Shown: positions 1 to 5,715 of the stretch, piece by piece | Position numbering within the stretch: position 1 is the stretch's first letter | How the letters are laid out: every line of letters begins with the position of its first letter | Assembly (NCBI GenBank): GCA_902783295.1 | Contig: CACZQT010000036.1 | Location: 1 to 6,281 of the forward strand | Reading direction: 5' to 3' | Length of the DNA: 6,281 bases | Source of the DNA: an uncultured Lachnospiraceae bacterium | GTDB lineage: Bacteria > Bacillota > Clostridia > Lachnospirales > Lachnospiraceae | The notes under the pieces: generated by a model | Seen by the model: only the letters and a program-made list of their open reading frames with translations | The model's database searches: none | Told to the model about the DNA's origin: nothing | Translations under genes and position numbers: made by a program

Positions 1-615
1 AAATACTTCCATGTGGATCTGATGGATGCAGAAGGACCGGATGTGGTCTTTGAGATTCCGGACGGAAAAGTCCTGAAGAAAAACTATGTCGGCAAGAATA
101 TCCTGAATTATGATTCCATGCTGGTCCTGGCACACTTCAAGGGACATCCCCAGGGCGGTTACGGCGGCGCCTTGAAGCAGCTTTCCATCGGCTGTGCCTC
201 CAGTGCCGGAAAGGCTCTCATTCACTCCGGCGGAGCTTCTGCGGATAATATCGAATGCTGGGGGAAACATGCAGAACAGGATCGCTTCTGCGAAGCCATG
301 GCGGACGCGGCGTCTTCGGTCGCAAAGCACTTTGAAGGCAAAATCGTATATATCAATGTCATGAAGAATCTGTCCGTGGACTGTGACTGCTGCGCGGTTG
401 CGGAAGACCCCTGCATGAAGGATATCGGTATTCTGGCATCGACCGATCCGGTCGCCATCGACCAGGCCTGCCTGGATCTGATCTACGCCGCCAAGGATGA
501 CCCCGGCCAGGCGCATTTCATCGAACGTGTGGAGTCCAGACACGGCGTCCACACTGTGGAAGCCGCGGCGGAACTGGGCTTCGGAAGCCGGGAATATGAA
601 CTGATTACCCTGTAA
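1..615 (+). CDS. DUF362 domain-containing protein (3' part, start lies upstream)
   Basis: The reading frame is open from the first base of the window, so this is the C-terminal 204 residues of a longer protein; the GTG at 13 is only an internal codon (the frame reads KYFHVDLMDAEG). It is recognised as DUF362 from the segment AHFKGH..GGYGGALKQLSIGCAS (visible codons about 44-67) and the late block ending KDIGILASTDPVAIDQACLDL, both hallmarks of this family. A Cys cluster DCDCC (codons 128-131) plus Cys138 in DPC could be metal ligands; many family members are described as iron-sulfur proteins or carry a ferredoxin domain, but none is visible in this part. The biochemical role of the family is not established. 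The gene is followed by a terminator and a long gap, so it is probably not co-transcribed with the sulfatase operon. Family call is firm, function unknown. Confidence 0.88.
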   Translation, partial: KYFHVDLMDAEGPDVVFEIPDGKVLKKNYVGKNILNYDSMLVLAHFKGHPQGGYGGALKQLSIGCASSAGKALIHSGGASADNIECWGKHAEQDRFCEAMADAASSVAKHFEGKIVYINVMKNLSVDCDCCAVAEDPCMKDIGILASTDPVAIDQACLDLIYAAKDDPGQAHFIERVESRHGVHTVEAAAELGFGSREYELITL

Positions 616-677
616 TCCAGAATAAATGCCCCTTTTTCCAGAGGAGCCAGTATATAGCATCAGAGAGTTAAAACTAA

Positions 678-705
678 GAAGGGGCTGTGAAACAGTCCCT
701 TTTTT
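678..705 (+). terminator. Rho-independent terminator after the DUF362 gene
   Basis: A 9-bp stem pairs AGGGGCTGT (680-688) with ACAGTCCCT (692-700) around a GAA loop, with one G-T pair, and is followed by a run of T through 705. The stem can be extended one or two pairs by the A run on the left and the T run on the right. It lies about 65 bases after the DUF362 stop codon and upstream of the next promoter, so it separates the two transcription units. Confidence 0.88.
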
Positions 706-764
706 ATGGATTCAAAAAAGTCCAGAGGATTGTTTCCGTTGCCCTGCGTTCTCTGCTTTCGTAG

Positions 765-797
765 ATTTGTCAAAAAAATAAATGAATATTGACAAAT
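765..797. promoter_or_regulatory. Candidate operator: perfect 9+9 inverted repeat over the -35 box
   Basis: ATTTGTCAA (765-773) and TTGACAAAT (789-797) are exact reverse complements separated by 15 A/T-rich bases. The right arm includes the whole TTGACA -35 hexamer, so a protein bound here would block RNA polymerase. The ROK repressor encoded as the second gene of the operon is the natural candidate, and the half-site core TTTGTC/GACAAA recurs at 848-853. Binding by that protein is inference; the symmetry is directly visible. The A/T richness of the region makes a chance repeat less unlikely than it first looks. Confidence 0.5.
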
Positions 798-817
798 AAC
801 TTTATCTGTTTTATATT
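789..817 (+). promoter_or_regulatory. Sigma-A type promoter of the sulfatase operon
   Basis: A perfect -35 box TTGACA (789-794) is separated by the ideal 17 bp from a -10 box TATATT (812-817, five of six consensus bases). Transcription would start near 823-825, giving an untranslated leader of roughly 50 bases before the ATG at 874. It is the only strong promoter seen between the terminator and the maturase gene, and the gaps between the following genes are too short to hold another obvious one, so it probably drives the whole cluster. Confidence 0.82.
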
Positions 818-819
818 TG

Positions 820-852
820 ATTCGGGGGTCGAATTAAAACAAATGTGTTTGT
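820..852. promoter_or_regulatory. Two short palindromes in the predicted leader (possible second operator)
   Basis: ATTCG (820-824) pairs with CGAAT (830-834) across five bases, and ACAAA (839-843) pairs with TTTGT (848-852) across TGTG. The second palindrome shares its ACAAAT and TTTGTC half-sites with the larger inverted repeat at the -35 box, so it may be a second binding site for the same regulator just downstream of the transcription start. Either could also form a weak hairpin in the leader RNA. The arms are only 5 bp, so chance cannot be excluded. Confidence 0.35.
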
Positions 853-873
853 CCGAAATCGAGGAGAGAAAGC

Positions 874-1971
874 ATGAAAAATATCTCCCTCATGGTAAAA
901 CCGGCATCTGGTCATTGCAGCATGCGCTGCCGGTATTGTTTTTATACGGATGAAATGTCACACCGGGCGGAACCCCTGCGGGGAATCATGCAGGATTCTG
1001 TCCGGGAAGCCCTGATTCGCCGGCTTATGGAAGAGGCAGAGGGTCAGGCATATCTGGTTTTCCAGGGCGGAGAGCCTTTGCTGGCCGGTCTGTCTTACTT
1101 TGAGCGGCTGATTGACCAGGAAAATCAATGGAATCGCAATTCTGTCCATGTGCATCATTCCATACAGACAAATGGTTTGCTTATCGAGGACAAATGGGCG
1201 GATTTTCTGAAGAAAAATCATTTCCTGACCGGGCTGTCGGTAGATGGCTCCCGTGAAATCCATGACTCTTTCCGGGTAGACGTAGAGGGGAAAGGAACAT
1301 ATCAGGAAGTAGAGCGGTCGGCTAAGCTGCTGGCTGCTTATGGGGTGGACTTTAATATTCTGACCGTTGTTACCCGGCAGGTGGCCCGCAGAATTACGCG
1401 GATTTACCGGGAGTACGTCCGAAAAGGCTGGAAATATATGCAGTTTATTCCCTGCCTGGATGGCTTTCATGAGGCGCGGGGAAGCGCTCCGTGGTCTTTG
1501 CGGCCGGAGGATTATGCTGTTTTTTTGAAAAATCTCTTTGACGAATGGTATCGGGACATGGAAGCCGGGAAGAAGGTTTCCGTACGGTATTTTGACAATC
1601 TGCTCCAGATTCTGAGCGGGAAGCGCCCGGAAAGCTGCAGCCTGTTGGGCGGGTGTACTCCGCAGCTTGTTGTGGAAGCGGATGGAAGCGTATATCCCTG
1701 TGATTTCTATGTGACAGATGACTGGAAACTCGGAAATATCTGCGATATGACCATTCCGGAGCTGGTAGAAGCCGGCAGAGAATTCCGGGCTGCGTCTCTG
1801 CAGGGCCGGGAAGCCTGCCGGGCCTGCCATTATGAAGTTCTCTGTCGGGGCGGCTGCCGGCGCGACTGCGACTGGCAGGGCGAGATCCGGGGAAACTATT
1901 ATTGCGAAGCTTATAAAGACTTTTTTGACTATGCCGGAGAGCGGCTCCTGCATCTGGCAGGGATGCTGTAG
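874..1971 (+). CDS. Anaerobic sulfatase-maturating enzyme (radical SAM, SPASM domain)
   Basis: This 365-residue cytoplasmic enzyme would oxidise the active-site Cys (or Ser) of a sulfatase to C-alpha-formylglycine using S-adenosylmethionine and three [4Fe-4S] clusters, without oxygen. The radical-SAM cluster motif is C15-x3-C19-x2-C22 followed by FY. QGGEP (64-68) is the SAM-binding loop and SVDG lies at 122-125. The C-terminal SPASM region holds C255, C261 and C276, then C315-x2-C318-x5-C324-x3-C328 and a late C344, the expected ligands for two auxiliary clusters. Asp277 directly after C276 matches the proposed catalytic base of the Clostridium perfringens enzyme, and from memory the 255/261/276/277 numbering is the same. 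Length is typical (about 370). The start is supported by GAGGAGAG seven or so bases upstream and by the motif C15 sitting close to the N-terminus. It is the first gene of the operon, and its likely client is the Cys-type sulfatase encoded two genes on. No key residue is missing. Confidence 0.95.
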   Translation: MKNISLMVKPASGHCSMRCRYCFYTDEMSHRAEPLRGIMQDSVREALIRRLMEEAEGQAYLVFQGGEPLLAGLSYFERLIDQENQWNRNSVHVHHSIQTNGLLIEDKWADFLKKNHFLTGLSVDGSREIHDSFRVDVEGKGTYQEVERSAKLLAAYGVDFNILTVVTRQVARRITRIYREYVRKGWKYMQFIPCLDGFHEARGSAPWSLRPEDYAVFLKNLFDEWYRDMEAGKKVSVRYFDNLLQILSGKRPESCSLLGGCTPQLVVEADGSVYPCDFYVTDDWKLGNICDMTIPELVEAGREFRAASLQGREACRACHYEVLCRGGCRRDCDWQGEIRGNYYCEAYKDFFDYAGERLLHLAGML

Positions 1972-1988
1972 GAAAAGGAGGCGGGGAA

Positions 1989-3221
1989 ATGATTCTGCGG
2001 GGAGATGTGAACAGTCTGATCCGAAGGGTCAATTTCCGCGCCGTTTTTCTTACGATTGCCAGAGAACAGCCGGTTTCCAGAATCGACCTGGCCAAACTAT
2101 GCAGGCTCAGTAAATCCACCATTACTGCATGTACTGATCAGCTGGTTAAAAGCGGTCTGGTACGAAACTGCGATATCGGAGAGATTTCCGTGGGAAAGGG
2201 GCGGCCGAAACAGTACCTGGAAATTGATACGGAAGCAGGAGTACTGGCTTCCATTCATAAAGACCAGTCCGGGGACATTGGGGTTATGGTGACGAACCTG
2301 AACGGAAAGATTCTGGAGCGCTTCAAAGAAGTACAGGGAGTGCAGGGACGGAAAATGTCTGTTTCGGATTATGTGGAAACCCTCATACGCATTATCTGCC
2401 GGATCCGGGACACGTATCAGAATATGAAACACGGGCTGCTTGGCATCGGGATTGACCAGAGCTGTGTGATGGACCCGAAAACAGGGGTTATTGAGTATAA
2501 CTCATCAGATCCCGGATGGAAGGGCTTTTCACTGAAGCAGGCGCTGGAGCGAGCCAGGCTCGGCGTTCCGATTTATCTGATGCGTCCCGCCATTGCCGCC
2601 AGCCTGGGAGAGATGGTTTTCGGAACGCTGGAACAGACGGATGACTGTGTGTTTATAGTGGGTTCCTGGGGACTGGGCGTTGCGTATTTCCCGGGCGAGG
2701 GCTCGGATATGGATCCTATGCCGGTTTCTGCCAGTTTTGCCCACTCGATTATACAGGAGAACGGACGGCTTTGTACCTGCGGCAACCGCGGCTGTCTGGA
2801 AGCCTATGCTTCTGTCCGTTCTCTGTACAACCTTACTTTTCCGGATAAAGAATATATGCCGGAACGGTTTGAGCAGCTGGTCAGAGAAAGCGAAAGAGCC
2901 GGAAGCCTGGTCCAGGAGCAGGTAGATGATATGTGGCGTTATTTCTCTGTGGGCGTTTTAAATATTGTCAATATTTTTCATCCCAAAACGATTGTGATCG
3001 GAGGAAGGGAAGAACGCTTCCTGAAACCCAGGCATCTGGCACTGATCGAGCAGTATGTACAGCAGCATGCACTGGAACATTACAGGAAGGACCTGAAAAT
3101 AGAAATATCCTCACTGAAGGAAGACGGACCGGCTTTCGGCGGTATTGCCATTGCGCAGAGAGGTGTTATTGATGCGATGCTGGATTCCAGAAGTGAAAAA
3201 TCCCGGGTTCTGGTGTTCTGA
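1989..3221 (+). CDS. ROK-family transcriptional regulator (winged helix plus ROK domain)
   Basis: A 410-residue NagC/XylR-type regulator. Residues about 15-60 form a helix-turn-helix (PVSRIDLAKLCRLSKSTITA, with the recognition helix near 41-53), followed by a wing (GKGRPKQYLEI, 69-79). The rest is a ROK domain: GIGI (152-155), DPKTGVIEY (162-170), and the zinc site made of His252 with C262-x-C264-x4-C269 (CTCGNRGCLEAYAS). The usual sugar-contact residues are changed: the family's N-D-A-N is R199-P-A-I202, and the Glu of GEIGH is Ser249 in SFAH, so it is unlikely to be a kinase and may not bind a simple sugar in the normal way. AGGAGG (1977-1982) precedes the ATG, and only 17 bp separate it from the maturase gene, so it is probably autoregulated from the shared promoter. 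Repressor rather than activator, and the operators at 765-852, are inference. Confidence 0.93.
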   Translation: MILRGDVNSLIRRVNFRAVFLTIAREQPVSRIDLAKLCRLSKSTITACTDQLVKSGLVRNCDIGEISVGKGRPKQYLEIDTEAGVLASIHKDQSGDIGVMVTNLNGKILERFKEVQGVQGRKMSVSDYVETLIRIICRIRDTYQNMKHGLLGIGIDQSCVMDPKTGVIEYNSSDPGWKGFSLKQALERARLGVPIYLMRPAIAASLGEMVFGTLEQTDDCVFIVGSWGLGVAYFPGEGSDMDPMPVSASFAHSIIQENGRLCTCGNRGCLEAYASVRSLYNLTFPDKEYMPERFEQLVRESERAGSLVQEQVDDMWRYFSVGVLNIVNIFHPKTIVIGGREERFLKPRHLALIEQYVQQHALEHYRKDLKIEISSLKEDGPAFGGIAIAQRGVIDAMLDSRSEKSRVLVF

Positions 3222-3248
3222 TCCAGGCCGGGCAGGAGGAGAAAAGAT

Positions 3249-4727
3249 ATGAAAGCAGTTCTGGTCATGTTTGATTCCTTGAAGCGTTCCATGCTTCCTC
3301 CTTATGGCTGTGACTGGGTGCACGCGCCGAATTTTCTCCGGCTGGCGGAACGGACTGCTGTTTTTGACCAGTGCTTTGTCGGGAGCATGCCCTGCATGCC
3401 GGCCAGGCGGGAGATGCACACAGGGCGCTATGGTTTTTTACACCGCAGTTGGGGACCGATAGAGCCATTTGACGAATCCATGCCTGAGATCCTGGCAAAA
3501 AACGGGATTCACTCGCATATTGTAACGGATCACTTCCACTATTGGGAAGATGGCGGGGCTACTTATCTGCAGCGGTTTGCTTCTTTTGAAACCGTACGGG
3601 GACAGGAGTCGGATGTATACCGATGTATCCTTGGCAAGGATCAGACTCCTGCAGTCCTGGGGCAGGAGCGGCTGGAGAAGAATCCGGAACGGAAAGAACA
3701 TATACGCCAGCACTGGCAGAACCGTTTGGACAATCCAGAGGGGTCAATCCGGGAAACAGCGGACCGGGGAATCCGTTTCCTTTCTGAAAATCATGAGGCG
3801 GATAACTGGTATCTGCAGATCGAGATGTATGATCCGCATGAACCTTTTGACGCACCGAAGAAATATCAGGATCTGTATCCGCACAAATACCGGGGACCCT
3901 GTGCGGACTGGCCGGAGTATGGAAAGACAGATCTGTATACGGAAGAAGAGCTGAATCATATCCAGATGGAATATGCTGCCATGATCAGCATGTGCGATGA
4001 ACATCTGGGAAGAATTCTGGATGCCATGGATCGATATGATCTGTGGAAAGATACCCTGCTGATCGTGAATACGGATCATGGATTCCTGACCGGGGAACAT
4101 GGCTGGGTTGGAAAGGGGAAGATGCCTTTCTTCAACGAACTGGCCAATATTCCGCTGTTTATCTGGGATCCCCGCTGCCGCGCAGCCGCGGCGCGCCGGA
4201 AGTCTCTGGTGCAGACTATAGACCTGGCGCCGACGGTGCTTGGCTGCTTCGGACTGGATGCGCCAAAAACCATGCAGGGGCACGATCTGGCAGGGACGAT
4301 TGCGGAAGATGTGCCTGTTCGTGAGGCAGCTCTCTACGGAATACACGGGGCTCACGTTTGCTGTTATGACGGACGTTTTACCTACTTCCGCGGCTGGGGA
4401 GAAAAGAATGAACCTCTGTTTAACTACACACTGATGCCAACCCATATGCGTGGATTCTTTTCCCGGGAGGAGCTGGAGAAAGCAGAATACGGGCCTTCGT
4501 TTTCCTTTACAGGGGGAGTGTCCGTGCTGAAGACACCGGTAAAGGTTTTCTCCAATTCCATGCCGCAGGATGGAAGCAGCTGGCTGTATGACCTGCAGAA
4601 TGACCCGGGGCAGGAACATCCGCTGCAGGATGAAAAAGAGGAAGCACGTATGAAAGAACTGCTGATCCGGCTGATGCGGGAAAGCGAAGCACCGGAGGAA
4701 CAGTTCAAGAGACTGCAGCTGATATAA
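3249..4727 (+). CDS. Cytoplasmic Cys-type sulfatase (type I, formylglycine-dependent)
   Basis: A 492-residue member of the alkaline phosphatase/sulfatase superfamily that would hydrolyse a sulfate ester. The signature C49-M-P-A-R53 followed by R54..TGR (58-60) marks Cys49 as the residue converted to formylglycine, matching the Cys-type maturase encoded upstream. Other likely active-site elements are Asp9 (first metal ligand; the next residue is Ser rather than the second Asp of classical arylsulfatases), TDHFHYWEDGG (93-103), DPHEPF (195-200), the metal pair D276-H277 in TDHGF, GEHG (282-285) and Lys289/Lys291. The C-terminus (YDLQNDPGQEHPL) is typical of arylsulfatase-like members. There is no signal peptide or lipobox: the fold begins at residue 3, so it acts in the cytoplasm on an imported substrate. 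AGGAGG (3234-3239) lies 9 bp before the ATG. The substrate cannot be told; a phosphonate or phosphodiester hydrolase of the same superfamily is an alternative, since some of these also have a single N-terminal Asp. Confidence 0.93.
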   Translation: MKAVLVMFDSLKRSMLPPYGCDWVHAPNFLRLAERTAVFDQCFVGSMPCMPARREMHTGRYGFLHRSWGPIEPFDESMPEILAKNGIHSHIVTDHFHYWEDGGATYLQRFASFETVRGQESDVYRCILGKDQTPAVLGQERLEKNPERKEHIRQHWQNRLDNPEGSIRETADRGIRFLSENHEADNWYLQIEMYDPHEPFDAPKKYQDLYPHKYRGPCADWPEYGKTDLYTEEELNHIQMEYAAMISMCDEHLGRILDAMDRYDLWKDTLLIVNTDHGFLTGEHGWVGKGKMPFFNELANIPLFIWDPRCRAAAARRKSLVQTIDLAPTVLGCFGLDAPKTMQGHDLAGTIAEDVPVREAALYGIHGAHVCCYDGRFTYFRGWGEKNEPLFNYTLMPTHMRGFFSREELEKAEYGPSFSFTGGVSVLKTPVKVFSNSMPQDGSSWLYDLQNDPGQEHPLQDEKEEARMKELLIRLMRESEAPEEQFKRLQLI

Positions 4728-4748
4728 AGAAAGGAGGAAAAACGGAGA

Positions 4749-5714
4749 ATGGCCAGGTACATCGCGAGGAGACTGCTGCTGATGATCCCGGTACTGCTGG
4801 GAGTCATCACCATCGTCTTTATTCTGCTGCACACGACTTCCGGCGATCCTGCGCGGATCATTCTGGGAGATAATGCGCCGCAGGAAGCCTATGATAAGCT
4901 GAACGAAGAAATGGGATTCAACGATCCCCTGCCGGTTCAGTACGGAAGATATCTCTATAACCTGATTGTAAAGCGGGATATGGGCAATTCCTACTCCACC
5001 GGGCGGAGCGTGATCGGTGAAATCAAAAACCGCTTCAAGAACACGATGCAGCTGGCGGTGATGTCCGCTATTGTCACGTTGATTCTCAGCGCGCCATTGG
5101 GGGTCATAGCTGCCATCAGGCAATACTCCTGGATGGACAATTTCAGCACTACCATGGCGCTGATCATGTCCTCCATGCCGAACTTCTTCCTGGGACTCCT
5201 TCTGTCTCTCCTGTTTGCCCTGAAGCTGAAATGGCTGCCTGCCGCCGGCTGGAAGCACTGGCAGAATTATATTCTGCCGGTACTGACGGTAGCCCTGCAT
5301 GCTACAGCAGGATCCATGCGTCAGACCCGGTCTGCCATGCTGGAAATTATCCGGCAGGATTATATCCGTACGGCCAGGGCCAAAGGACAGACTGAGCTGA
5401 AAGTAGTCTGGCACCATGCGTTTAAAAATGCGTTGATTCCGATCATCACCATCGTTGCCGTGCAGATCGGAACCCTGCTTGGCGGCGCGGTGGTGGCGGA
5501 AACCGTATTTTCCATTCCCGGTCTTGGCAAATACATGGTAGAGGCGATCAAGATCCGTGATTACCCGGTAGTACAGGGCGGCGTACTGGTGCTGTCCATT
5601 ATGTTCAGCCTTGTCAATCTGGCAGCGGATATTTTGTATGCATTTATTGATCCCCGGATCAAGGCGCAGTTTGGCAGCAGAGCCAGGCGTTTGAAGAGGG
5701 AGGTGAAGCAGTAA
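4749..5714 (+). CDS. ABC transporter permease, oligopeptide type (DppB/OppB-like)
   Basis: A 321-residue inner-membrane permease, the usual length for the first permease of a peptide/nickel-type ABC importer. The N-terminus (ARYIARRLLLMIPVLLGV) is the standard OppB start. Six membrane segments are visible at about 9-29, 101-123, 134-159, 173-190, 229-251 and 276-300. The cytoplasmic EAA loop that contacts the ATPase is DYIRTARAKG (204-213) and continues to NALIP (227-231); FSIPGLG (254-260) and the ending AFIDPRIK (298-305) are family hallmarks. AAGGAGG (4731-4737) precedes the ATG, and only 21 bp separate it from the sulfatase stop, so they are very likely one transcript. This transporter class carries peptides but also oligosaccharides and other small molecules in some bacteria, so the name does not fix the substrate; the sulfatase neighbour suggests a sulfated compound. 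Confidence 0.95.
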   Translation: MARYIARRLLLMIPVLLGVITIVFILLHTTSGDPARIILGDNAPQEAYDKLNEEMGFNDPLPVQYGRYLYNLIVKRDMGNSYSTGRSVIGEIKNRFKNTMQLAVMSAIVTLILSAPLGVIAAIRQYSWMDNFSTTMALIMSSMPNFFLGLLLSLLFALKLKWLPAAGWKHWQNYILPVLTVALHATAGSMRQTRSAMLEIIRQDYIRTARAKGQTELKVVWHHAFKNALIPIITIVAVQIGTLLGGAVVAETVFSIPGLGKYMVEAIKIRDYPVVQGGVLVLSIMFSLVNLAADILYAFIDPRIKAQFGSRARRLKREVKQ

Positions 5715-5715
5715 G

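Noticed and set aside
13..615. Treating the GTG at 13 as the start of the DUF362 gene
   Set aside because: The frame is open through the first base of the window, there is no ribosome binding site before 13, and DUF362 proteins are normally much longer than 200 residues.
706..792. Small plus-strand frame of 28 codons in the intergenic region
   Set aside because: It starts inside the terminator T-run region, has no Shine-Dalgarno sequence, and ends inside the promoter. No sign of a leader peptide function such as a run of one regulatory codon.
616..873. Possible small RNA, riboswitch, tRNA or CRISPR repeats in the only long gap
   Set aside because: Beyond the terminator, promoter and short inverted repeats, I see no conserved riboswitch core, cloverleaf or regularly spaced repeats. 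The predicted leader of about 50 bases is too short for most known riboswitches.
958..1953. Open frame of 331 codons antisense to the maturase gene
   Set aside because: It is a shadow of a gene with all catalytic motifs intact on the plus strand; no ribosome binding site or recognisable protein features.
4165..4205. GC-rich self-complementary stretch that could be a hairpin or element end
   Set aside because: It lies inside the sulfatase coding region and reads as an Ala/Arg-rich segment (CRAAAARR); no T-run follows and the frame is undisturbed.
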